Shown here one piece after another: positions 24,195-31,305 of a stretch of DNA of 64,000 nucleotides. The translations under genes and the position numbers were made by a program. This DNA comes from Desulfovibrio sp. (GTDB lineage: Bacteria > Desulfobacterota > Desulfovibrionia > Desulfovibrionales > Desulfovibrionaceae), in the NCBI GenBank assembly GCA_016218665.1, contig JACRDI010000008.1, positions 62,001 through 126,000 of the forward strand. The letters are read 5' to 3'. The notes beneath the pieces were generated by a model, which saw only the letters and a list, made by a program, of their open reading frames with translations, did not search any database and was not told where the DNA came from. Positions within the stretch are counted from its first letter, which is position 1. Each line of letters opens with the position of its first letter.

Positions 24195-24680
24195 ATGAAG
24201 ACCAGGCTTTTCACCAGGGCGGCCACGGGCGCGTGCCTCGCGCTGCTGCTGGCGGGCGCGCCCGTCCAGGCGGCCAGCTCGGCGGGCATCGACGAGAACC
24301 TGAGCCGCATCGAGCGCATCCTGGACGACGTGGACAGGGCCAAGGAGATCATCACCGGCCAGCCCAGCGGCTCCGGCGACGTGGCCCGCGCCCAGGAGCG
24401 CCTGCGCGCCCGCGAGGCCGACCTGGAGCGCGCCCGCGTGGACGCCATGGCCGCCGCGGCCAGGGTCTCGCGCGATCGCGTCATCTCCATGCGCGCCCAG
24501 GGCCGCAGCTGGGGCTCCATCGCCAACGAGCTGGGCGTGAGCCTGCGGGTGGTGGGCATCGGCGGCCGCCACGGCGACGACGAGCAGGGCGGCAAGTACT
24601 GGGACAACCAGGGCAAGCACAAGGGCTGGAAGCACGGCATGCCGCCGGGCCAGGCCAAGAAGATGGGCTACGACGACTAG
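24195..24680 (+). CDS. small exported protein with coiled-coil and helix-turn-helix-like stretch
   Basis: Function not recognised. The 161-residue product has a signal peptide (MKTRLFTRAATGACLALLL, cut after VQA). Then comes a charged helical segment (NLSRIERILDDVDRAKEII; AQERLRAREADLERARVDA) that could form a coiled coil. Next is DRVISMRAQGRSWGSIANELGV, a helix-turn-helix-like pattern recurring in small exported proteins of this group, and last a Gly/His/Lys-rich tail. GGGAGGG precedes the ATG at 24195. A strong terminator follows. Confidence 0.75.
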   Translation: MKTRLFTRAATGACLALLLAGAPVQAASSAGIDENLSRIERILDDVDRAKEIITGQPSGSGDVARAQERLRAREADLERARVDAMAAAARVSRDRVISMRAQGRSWGSIANELGVSLRVVGIGGRHGDDEQGGKYWDNQGKHKGWKHGMPPGQAKKMGYDD

Positions 24681-24702
24681 CCCGCCACGGCGGAAGACAA
24701 GA

Positions 24703-24734
24703 AAAGGCCGGAACCCGCGCGGGTTCCGGCCTTT
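24703..24734. terminator. bidirectional terminator, perfect 16-base palindrome
   Basis: AAAGGCCGGAACCCGC (24703-24718) is directly followed by its reverse complement (24719-24734), ending TTT. It sits between a plus-strand gene ending at 24680 and a minus-strand gene ending at 24758. Confidence 0.85.
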
Positions 24735-24743
24735 CGCGTTGCC

Positions 24744-24775
24744 AGCCCAGCTCGAAGCTAGCCCAGCTCGAAGCT
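24744..24775. repeat. perfect 16-base tandem duplication across the GNAT gene stop
   Basis: AGCCCAGCTCGAAGCT at 24744-24759 is repeated exactly at 24760-24775. The stop TAG (24760-24758 on the minus strand) bridges the two copies, so the last five codons of the gene are duplicated downstream. Confidence 0.9.
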
Positions 24776-25624
24776 GGTGACGCCGAACTCGCGGGAGAGG
24801 TCGTATTCCGGCACGTCGCCCAGGTACATGCGCCCGGTCTGGAACACCACGCGCATGCCGTGGGCCTCGGCCAGGCGCACGGCCGCCGGGTTGCTGGCCG
24901 GCGTGTCGAAGTACACGGGCCCCTCCTGGGCCGAGGCCAGCAGGCCATGCAGCAGGCTGTGGGCGGCGGCCTCGTCGTCGGCGAACAGCGGGCCGATCTT
25001 CGAGCCCCTCACGCAGGGGCGCACCACACCAAAGCCCGCCAGCCGGCCCCCGCGCCGCAGGGCCAGGCCCACGTGGCCGGGCAGGCCCAGCCAGGCCCGC
25101 AGGAACGCCTCGCGCCGGGCCGGGAAGCAGCCCCGGTCATAGGCCAGCAGGTCCTCGAAGGGCAGCTGGCCCACGGGCAGCAGGCCCGGCGGCATCTCGC
25201 CCCCGGCATGGCCCTCGTAGCGGCTGCTGACGCGCGCAAGCTCGAAGCCGTCCTTGCGGTAGGTGTCCACCTGGGCCAGCACGGAATCCAGCCCGATGCA
25301 GGGCGTGTGCAGGGCGTTGATGGCCTCCTTCCACAGGCGCATGCCGTAGCCCAGCCCGCGCAGATCCTTCTGCACGGTGTAGAATCCGAGGAACCCGAAG
25401 GCCGGGCCCAGCTCGTCGGCCTCGTAGCGCACGGCGGAGATGGTGGCCGTGGGGTGCCCGCGCAGCAGTCCCAGGAAAAAGCCGTCCGGGTCGGCCTGCC
25501 AGAAGGCCTCGGCGTCCCCAAGGCCGGGGTTCCAGCCCTCGGCCGCGGCCTGGGCCACGGCGAAGTCCACCTCGGGCCGCTCCATGCGGCGGATGACGTA
25601 TCCCTCAAGCTCGGTGGCGATCAT
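24758..25624 (-). CDS. double-GNAT acetyltransferase
   Basis: A 288-residue protein. The N-terminal half resembles a GNAT acetyltransferase (VIRRMERPEVDFAVAQAA, FFLGLLRGHPTATISAVRY, FGFLGFYTVQKDLRGLGYG with the acetyl-CoA loop RGLGYG). The C-terminal half (from about residue 165) is a second, YitH-like GNAT unit (GLALRRGGRLAGFGVVRP, GPLFADDEAAAHSLLHGL, PVYFDTPASNPAAVRLAEAHG). The substrate is unknown. The ATG at 25624 has AAGGAG at six bases; a longer frame upstream runs through the 12-base repeat array and is rejected. It lies 77 bases downstream of thiE on the same strand. Confidence 0.85.
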   Translation of the reverse strand: MIATELEGYVIRRMERPEVDFAVAQAAAEGWNPGLGDAEAFWQADPDGFFLGLLRGHPTATISAVRYEADELGPAFGFLGFYTVQKDLRGLGYGMRLWKEAINALHTPCIGLDSVLAQVDTYRKDGFELARVSSRYEGHAGGEMPPGLLPVGQLPFEDLLAYDRGCFPARREAFLRAWLGLPGHVGLALRRGGRLAGFGVVRPCVRGSKIGPLFADDEAAAHSLLHGLLASAQEGPVYFDTPASNPAAVRLAEAHGMRVVFQTGRMYLGDVPEYDLSREFGVTSFELG

Positions 25625-25660
25625 GCCGGACTCCTTGTGTGGGGTTGTCGGTGGCGCGGG

Positions 25661-25708
25661 CGATGCCAGGCCCGATGCCAGGCCCGATGTCAGATCCGAT
25701 GTCAGGCC
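25661..25708. repeat. 12-base tandem array spanning the thiE stop
   Basis: CGATGCCAGGCC occurs twice exactly (25661-25684), then CGATGTCAGATC and CGATGTCAGGCC (25697-25708). On the minus strand the unit reads GGCCTGACATCG and the thiE stop TGA falls inside the first copy. Confidence 0.85.
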
Positions 25709-26382
25709 ATGGAGGAAAGTTCCCGGCGCACGGTCTCGCGCAGCTGGCGGCTGGCGGCCTCCGGGTCCGGGGCGGAGCATATGGCCGAGACCACTGCCAG
25801 GCCCTGGGCCCCGCAGCGCAGCACGCTGGCCGCGTTGTGCGGGCCGATGCCGCCGATGGCCACGATGGGCCGGCGGCTGCCGGCGTCCACCTCGGCCCGG
25901 GCCTGGCCCAGGCCGGAGAGGCCCCAGCCGGGGCCCGCGTCGGTTTTCGTGGGGGTCTGGAAGATGGGCGAAAGGCCGTAGTAGTCCACCATGCCCGGCG
26001 GCAGGGCCTCGGCCTCGCGCAGCTGGTCCATGGTCTCGATGGACAGGCCCAGGATGGCCCCCGGGCCCAGGAGGGCGCGGGCCTCGGCCACGGGCATGTC
26101 GCTCTGCCCCACGTGGACGCCCTGGGCGCCTATGGCCAGGGCCACGTCCAGGCGGTCGTTTATGATGAGCGGCACCCCGCGCGGGGCCAGCAGGGCCACA
26201 AGGGCCCGGCCAAGCTCCACGAACTCGCGCGTGGGGGCGTGCTTTTCGCGCAGCTGCACCACGCTTACCCCGCCGGCCACGGCCCGGGCCGCCACCTCAA
26301 GGAGCGGACGGCCCAGGCACAGGTCCCGGTCGGTGACGAGATACACGCCGTAGTCGATGGACCCTTCCACACCGAGCGCCAC
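25702..26382 (-). CDS. thiE: thiamine-phosphate synthase
   Basis: Joins HMP-pyrophosphate and hydroxyethylthiazole phosphate into thiamine phosphate. The TIM-barrel protein of about 226 residues has YGVYLVTDRDLC near the start, VSVVQLREKHAPTREF, LIINDRLDVALAIGAQGVHVGQSDMP, and the phosphate-binding IVAIGGIGPHNAASVL with AVVSAICSAPD. All are hallmark ThiE segments. I choose the GTG at 26382, two bases after the thiM stop, as in tightly coupled thiM-thiE pairs; a further GTG at 26370 is possible. The stop is embedded in a 12-base repeat array. Confidence 0.95.
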   Translation of the reverse strand: MALGVEGSIDYGVYLVTDRDLCLGRPLLEVAARAVAGGVSVVQLREKHAPTREFVELGRALVALLAPRGVPLIINDRLDVALAIGAQGVHVGQSDMPVAEARALLGPGAILGLSIETMDQLREAEALPPGMVDYYGLSPIFQTPTKTDAGPGWGLSGLGQARAEVDAGSRRPIVAIGGIGPHNAASVLRCGAQGLAVVSAICSAPDPEAASRQLRETVRRELSSMA

Positions 26383-26384
26383 GC

Positions 26385-27188
26385 CTAGCGCACCAGCTTG
26401 ATGTGGTCCACCACGTCCTGGGCGGTCATGTTGTACAGGGCGTCGTACAGGTGCAGCTGCAGGGTGCCGGGGCCGCTGGCGCGCTGCTCGGCCATTTCCC
26501 CGGCCACCTTCATGGTGATGCTGGCGTGCAGGGCCGCCTCGTAGGGGTTCTTGTTCACCGCGGCGAAGGCGGCGCAAAGGGCCGTGGCCGTGCACCCCAG
26601 GCCGGTGACGCGCGGCATGAGCGCGCTGCCGCCCAGCACGCGCACCCTGGCCCCGCCCTCGGTGACGTAGTCCGTGGCTCCGCTGACCACCACGGCGCAG
26701 CCGTGCTTCATGGCCAGGGCCCGGGCGGACTTGCCCGCGGCGTCGGTCTGGGCGGTGGAGTCCACCCCGCGCGCGGCGGAGCCGGCGTCGCCCGCCAGGG
26801 TCATTATCTCCGAGGCGTTGCCCCGGATGATGAAGGGCCGGTGGGATTCCAGCAGGGCCAGGGGGGTGACGGTGCGCAGCATGCTGGCGCCGGCGCCCAC
26901 GGGGTCCAGCACCACGGGCACGCCGGCCTGGCCGGCGGCGGTCCAGGCCGGGTCCATGGCGGCCAGGTATTCCGGGGCCACGGTGCCCAGGTTGATGACC
27001 ACCGCGCCCGAAATGGCCACCAGCTCGGCCATTTCCTCCACCGCGTGGCTCATGATGGGCGAGGCCCCCAGGGCCAGCAGGGCGTTGGCCGTGGTGTTGG
27101 TCACCACGTAGTTGGTGATGGACAGGACCACGGGATTCTTGGAGCGGATGGCCTCGATGTCGCTGAATACCTTGTCGGCGTCGGTCAT
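26385..27188 (-). CDS. thiM: hydroxyethylthiazole kinase
   Basis: Phosphorylates the thiazole alcohol in thiamine salvage. The 267-residue ribokinase-like protein shows NPVVLSITNYVVTNTTAN, AVVINLGTVAPEYL, VPVVLDPVGAGASMLRT, FIIRGNASEIMTL and the catalytic-anion-hole segment VTGLGCTATALCAAF with the conserved GxGC. Length and layout match ThiM. GGGAGGG is located about nine bases before the ATG at 27188. It is followed by thiE. I looked for a TPP riboswitch upstream on the minus strand and saw none, so control is not evident from sequence. Confidence 0.96.
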   Translation of the reverse strand: MTDADKVFSDIEAIRSKNPVVLSITNYVVTNTTANALLALGASPIMSHAVEEMAELVAISGAVVINLGTVAPEYLAAMDPAWTAAGQAGVPVVLDPVGAGASMLRTVTPLALLESHRPFIIRGNASEIMTLAGDAGSAARGVDSTAQTDAAGKSARALAMKHGCAVVVSGATDYVTEGGARVRVLGGSALMPRVTGLGCTATALCAAFAAVNKNPYEAALHASITMKVAGEMAEQRASGPGTLQLHLYDALYNMTAQDVVDHIKLVR

Positions 27189-27348
27189 TGGCTGCCCTCC
27201 CGGCGAAAAATGGTTATCTTCAATGCTTGGCCGCTCGGGCGCGCCTTGTCAAGATGGGAGGCCGGGACGGCAGGCCGAGACGGAGGGTTGAAATCGGGGG
27301 GGCGCAGGCCTACAGTCCGCGGACAACGAAAACAAAGGAGCCCCCTTC

Positions 27349-28542
27349 ATGCCCCAGTTCGCCGACCGCGTGGCCAAGGCCCAGCGTTCCTTCATCCGCG
27401 AGATCCTGAAAGTCACGGCCGATCCCTCGGTCATCTCCTTCGCCGGCGGCCTGCCCAACCCGGCCTCGTTCCCCGTGCCGGAGATCGCCGCCGCGGCCTC
27501 CAAGGTGCTGTACGAGTCCGGCCCGAGCGCCCTGCAGTACTCCACCACCGAGGGCTACAAGCCCCTGCGGGAGTGGATCGCCCGGCGCTACCAGGAAAAG
27601 AAGGGCATGGACGTGAACCCCGAGGACATCCTCATCACCACGGGCTCCCAGCAGGCGCTGGACCTTGTGGCCAAGATCCTGGTCAACGCGGGCGACACGG
27701 TGGTGATGGAGAAGCCGGGCTACCTGGGGGCCATCCAGGCCTTCACCATCTTCCGCCCCCAGTGGCGCAGCGTGCCCCTGGAGAACGACGGCCCGGACCT
27801 GGCCGCGCTGGAAAAGGCCGTGGACGGGGCCAAGCTCTTCTACGCCGTCACCAGCTTCCAGAATCCGTCGGGCCTGTCCTACTCCGAGGAGAAGCGGGCC
27901 AAGGTGGCGGAGATCCTCTCGCGCAACGAGATCTTCTTCCTGGAGGACGACCCCTACGGCGAGTTGCGCTTCAAGGGCCGGGCCCTGCCGCCGGTGTACA
28001 AACAGCGGCCGGAGCACTCCATGCTGCTGGGCACCTTCTCCAAGGTGGCGGCCCCGGGCTTCCGCCTGGGCTGGATCGTGGCGCGCGGCGAGATCATGGA
28101 GCGCTTGGTCATCGCCAAGCAGGCGGCCGACCTGCACACGGGCTCCCTGGACCAGATGATCGTGCACCAGTTCCTGGCCGACAACGACTTCGAGGCCCAC
28201 GTGGCGCGCATCAGCCAGCTCTACGGCGACCAGTGCCGGGCCATGCAGGCGGCCATCGCCAGGCACTTCCCCAAGAACGTGCACGTCACCGATCCTGACG
28301 GCGGCATGTTCCTCTGGGTCACCCTGCCCGAGGGCATGTCGGCCACGGAGCTGTTGAAGCGCTCCGTTGCGTGCAAGGTGGCCTTTGTGCCCGGCGCGGC
28401 GTTCTTTGTGGACGGCACGGGCGAGAACACCCTGCGCCTCAACTATTCCAACGCCGACGCCGCCACCATCGAGGAGGGCATCAAGCGCCTTGCCGCCTGC
28501 CTGGATGGCTGCATGCAGGGCGCAGGGGCCTGCAAGGGATAG
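27349..28542 (+). CDS. PLP-dependent aminotransferase, class I/II (2-aminoadipate type)
   Basis: A 397-residue fold-type I aminotransferase similar to LysN and the aminotransferase part of MocR regulators. Landmarks are the start VISFAGGLPNPASFP, ITTGSQQALDLVAKIL, the cofactor-Asp/Tyr region EDDPYGELRF, and the Schiff-base lysine in GTFSKVAAPGFRLGWI. The C-terminal domain contains the substrate-carboxylate Arg in NTLRLNYSNADA. The DNA-binding domain of MocR proteins is absent. AAAGGAG precedes the ATG. The exact amino acid substrate cannot be told from sequence. The stop is 7 bases before the permease gene, implying co-transcription. Confidence 0.93.
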   Translation: MPQFADRVAKAQRSFIREILKVTADPSVISFAGGLPNPASFPVPEIAAAASKVLYESGPSALQYSTTEGYKPLREWIARRYQEKKGMDVNPEDILITTGSQQALDLVAKILVNAGDTVVMEKPGYLGAIQAFTIFRPQWRSVPLENDGPDLAALEKAVDGAKLFYAVTSFQNPSGLSYSEEKRAKVAEILSRNEIFFLEDDPYGELRFKGRALPPVYKQRPEHSMLLGTFSKVAAPGFRLGWIVARGEIMERLVIAKQAADLHTGSLDQMIVHQFLADNDFEAHVARISQLYGDQCRAMQAAIARHFPKNVHVTDPDGGMFLWVTLPEGMSATELLKRSVACKVAFVPGAAFFVDGTGENTLRLNYSNADAATIEEGIKRLAACLDGCMQGAGACKG

Positions 28543-28549
28543 GGGGAAC

Positions 28550-29803
28550 ATGGGCCAGGGCGCGTCCATATTCAGGCGGCTGGCCCAGTGGGGCAGGTTG
28601 CGGGCCATGGCCCTTGCTGCGGTGTGGGCCTACAAGGCGCGCTCGCTCTTCGTCATCCTGGGCGTGGGCTTCGGCGTGGCCTCCCTCACCCTCATCGTCA
28701 CCGCCGTGGACGGGGCCGAGCGCAAGACCGTGGAGCTGGTCGAGTGGTTCGGCCCGGACGCGGCGCTGGTTTTTGGCGGCAATTTCAAGAAGCAGGCCGT
28801 GGGCATGCGCACCAACACCCTCACCGAGGACGACATGCGCGGCATCCGGCAGTCGCTGCCGGGCGTTTCCATGGTGGTGCCCATGCGCGCCAAGGCCGAC
28901 GTGCCCATGCGCTACCAGGACAACAACCTGCCCGGCAGCCTGGTGGTGGGCGCCACGGAGAACTACGCCCAGGCCTGGAACTGGCCCCTGGTGGAGGGGC
29001 GCGACCTTTCGGAGGAGGACGTGCGCATGGGCGCGCGCGTGGCCCTTCTGGGCGACAAGCCCGCCCGCGAGCTCTTCGGCGAGCAATCGCCCGTGGGCCG
29101 CACCTTCCAGGTGGGCAAGTTCCAGGTGCAGGTCATCGGCCGGCTCAAGTACCGGGGGGCCTCCGGCGGCGGCGGCGACGTGGACGACCGCATCATCATC
29201 CCCATCACCACCCTCACCAGCCGCTTCAACATGGAGCGCAAGTACTACCGGGCCATGCGCATCAAGTTCCTGGAACCCCAGCGCATGGAGAGCCACGTGG
29301 AGAACCTGCGCAGCTTCCTGCGCATGAGCCACAATCTCTCCCCCACGCAGGACGACGACTTCTCCATCATCACGGCCGACGAGATCCTGAAATTCCTCTC
29401 GGCCTTCAAGGGCGGACTCATGGCCTTCCTGGGCGTCACGGCCGCGGCGTCCATGTCCGTGGGGGGCTTCGTGCTGGCCAACCTCTTCTCCATCAGCGTC
29501 AGCGAGCGCAGCCGCGAGATCGGCCTCAAGAAGGCCCTGGGCGCCACGCAGGGCGCCATCCTGGCGCAGTTCCTCATGGAGGCGGCCATATTGACGGCCG
29601 TGGGCGGGCTGGTGGGGCTGGGGCTGGGGCTGGGCCTTGGGCAGCTGCTCACCCGGCTGGGCATGCTGCAGATCCTCTTCTCCTGGAAGGTCTTCTTCCT
29701 TTCGCTCGCCAGCGCCATGGCCATCGGCTTCATCTTCGGCATCAAGCCCGCGCGCCACGCGGCCAGGCTCGACCCCATCGCCGCCCTCAGGGGCGAGGGC
29801 TAG
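28550..29803 (+). CDS. MacB/FtsX-type ABC permease
   Basis: A 417-residue permease with the MacB topology: one transmembrane segment near residues 30-50 (LFVILGVGFGVASLTLIV), a large periplasmic domain (MacB-PCD, about 55-285, with LVEGRDLSEEDVRMGARVALLGD and RTFQVGKFQVQVIG), and three C-terminal segments including LMAFLGVTAAASMSVGGFVLAN, the cytoplasmic coupling segment SERSREIGLKKALGAT and the last pair ending near ARLDPIAALRGEG. No ATPase gene is adjacent. Its likely partners are the MacA-like adaptor and ABC ATPase at 13481-15633, which lack a permease. AGGGGG lies just upstream of the ATG. Confidence 0.92.
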   Translation: MGQGASIFRRLAQWGRLRAMALAAVWAYKARSLFVILGVGFGVASLTLIVTAVDGAERKTVELVEWFGPDAALVFGGNFKKQAVGMRTNTLTEDDMRGIRQSLPGVSMVVPMRAKADVPMRYQDNNLPGSLVVGATENYAQAWNWPLVEGRDLSEEDVRMGARVALLGDKPARELFGEQSPVGRTFQVGKFQVQVIGRLKYRGASGGGGDVDDRIIIPITTLTSRFNMERKYYRAMRIKFLEPQRMESHVENLRSFLRMSHNLSPTQDDDFSIITADEILKFLSAFKGGLMAFLGVTAAASMSVGGFVLANLFSISVSERSREIGLKKALGATQGAILAQFLMEAAILTAVGGLVGLGLGLGLGQLLTRLGMLQILFSWKVFFLSLASAMAIGFIFGIKPARHAARLDPIAALRGEG

Positions 29804-29823
29804 GCCTGCGGCAGACCGGCCGG

Positions 29824-31071
29824 CTACTCGTGCTGGAACTCCAGGCAGAGAATGAAGGGGGAGCCCTCGGCGTTGTAGAAGCGCGCCGAGATGGTGCTCA
29901 CCATGACCTTCACGAAGGGCGAGATGTGCACAGGCAGCACGTACTTGTCGAAGCCGCTTTTGAGGTGCAGCACGTCCTCGCGGATGCCGTGGTCCGCGCC
30001 GCGGCCCTTTTCCGGCCCCAGCAGCGGGCTGTCCACCCCCAGGCTGCGCTTGAAGACGCGCGGCGTGAGCTGCACGCCTTCGTCTGAAAGCACGTAGGCG
30101 CAGACGAGGCTCTCCTCGGCCGCCACGGCGCGCTCGCAGGCGCCGGAAAAGTCGTGCTCCCGCGTGTCGGCCATCTTGTAGGCCACCTTCTTGAGCACCT
30201 TGTGGAAATCCTCGTAGCGTTTGCGCTTGGCCGTCACGCTGGCCTGGGCGCTTTCGCGGTAGCGGCGGTTTATCTCCTCCACCTTCTGCTGAAAGGCGCG
30301 GATGGGGTCGCGCTCGTCGGAGTCCTTGCCCTTGGTGTAGTAGTAGCCCTGCTGGTGGTTCACGCCCCACTCCAGCAGGCGCAGGGCCTCGTCCTCGGTC
30401 TCCACGTTCTTGGCCAGCAACACGCTGCCCAGGCGGTCGGCCAGGCGGGAAAGGGACTGCACCATGTCGCGCTTGAACTCCTGGCCCTCCACGTCGGTGA
30501 ACAGCGGACGGTCGAACTTGATGAAGTCCGGCTTGAGGGCGAAGAGCTCCTCCGCCGGCACGCCCATGCCGCCGCACAGGTCGGCGCAGAGGCCGAAGCC
30601 GCGCTCGCGGTAGTGCTGGAGGAAGCGCCCCACCACCGGCAGGTTCAGGTAGGGCCGCTCGATCTCGATGACGATGCGCTTGCCGGGGATGGAAAGGGCC
30701 TGGCTCATGGCGTCCAGATGGCCGAACTGGGACGCGGCGGAAAGCGACCCGCCGTCGGTGTTCAAAAACAGCAGCATCTGCTGATGGCGGGAGAATATGG
30801 GCCGGAAGGCCTCCAGCGCCTTGCGCCGGCACAGCCGGCACAGGGCCAGGCGGGTTTCCGGATCCCAGTTCTGGCCGAAGAGGTCGTGGGCGTCCAGCCG
30901 GGGGCCCGTTTCCGCGACCGAGCGCGAGAAGGCCTCGAACCCGAGGATGCTGCGCGCCCGCACGGAAACCACGGGCTGGAAGAACACGGAGATGCTCTCG
31001 CTGGCCAGCACCTCTTTTATTTCGCTTTTGTCCAAGGCGGAGAGGGGGCGCTCGGCTGCGGCGTGCGGCAT
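29824..31071 (-). CDS. degenerate EAL-domain protein, YkuI type
   Basis: A 415-residue cytosolic protein. Residues 20-260 form an EAL fold: VFFQPVVSVRARSILGFEAFSR, LLFLNTDGG, IVIEIERPYL, LCADLCGGMGVP, FIKFDRPLF, LLAKNVETEDEALR, QQGYYYTKG. Several catalytic positions differ from active phosphodiesterases: the metal-binding DDFG is ADLCGG and the AEGVE Glu is Lys in LAKNVE. Hydrolysis of c-di-GMP is unlikely; sensing is possible. The C-terminal 150 residues (ESLVCAYVLSDEGVQLTPRV, YVLPVHISPFVKVMVSTIS) resemble the PAS-like C-terminal domain of YkuI. GGAGG precedes the ATG, and a good promoter lies upstream, divergent from the next gene. Confidence 0.87.
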   Translation of the reverse strand: MPHAAAERPLSALDKSEIKEVLASESISVFFQPVVSVRARSILGFEAFSRSVAETGPRLDAHDLFGQNWDPETRLALCRLCRRKALEAFRPIFSRHQQMLLFLNTDGGSLSAASQFGHLDAMSQALSIPGKRIVIEIERPYLNLPVVGRFLQHYRERGFGLCADLCGGMGVPAEELFALKPDFIKFDRPLFTDVEGQEFKRDMVQSLSRLADRLGSVLLAKNVETEDEALRLLEWGVNHQQGYYYTKGKDSDERDPIRAFQQKVEEINRRYRESAQASVTAKRKRYEDFHKVLKKVAYKMADTREHDFSGACERAVAAEESLVCAYVLSDEGVQLTPRVFKRSLGVDSPLLGPEKGRGADHGIREDVLHLKSGFDKYVLPVHISPFVKVMVSTISARFYNAEGSPFILCLEFQHE

Positions 31072-31125
31072 GCTGGGGTATCCTCCTTGGTCCAGCTTTT
31101 GGCAAATTGCTTACACGAAAAATTA

Positions 31126-31154
31126 AGTATAATCCAAATAATCCACCGGCACAA
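31126..31154 (-). promoter_or_regulatory. sigma-70 promoter for the degenerate EAL gene
   Basis: On the minus strand TTGTGC (31149-31154) is followed after 17 bases by TATACT (31126-31131), giving a 5' leader of about 45 bases with GGAGG before the ATG. A TATAAT at 31128-31133 on the plus strand overlaps it and may serve the divergent gene. Confidence 0.6.
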
Positions 31155-31305
31155 GGAAAATGGCCGCGAGCAAGAACTCAAGCCGGGCAAAGAAATCTGT
31201 ACATTCCTGTATTGGTCAGGTAATGTCGTTGTTTGAGTGGGAAACTGGCGCAACCGGTCATGGGACGAACCAGCTGCGCACAGGTCGGGGGAGGATCATC
31301 AGGGC

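Noticed and set aside
20633-24658. A 1,341-codon minus-strand open frame opposite the HyuA-like and deacetylase genes
   Set aside because: Same reason: low-complexity translation, no ribosome binding site, and the plus strand has clear family motifs.
24758-25780. Longer version of the GNAT protein starting at 25780
   Set aside because: The extra 52 residues run through the 12-base repeat array and overlap the end of thiE, and the ATG at 25624 has a strong AAGGAG site.
27189-27348. Possible TPP riboswitch before thiM
   Set aside because: The conserved CUGAGA and related TPP-aptamer segments are not seen on the minus strand; only a TTGACA-like hexamer with no good -10 box.
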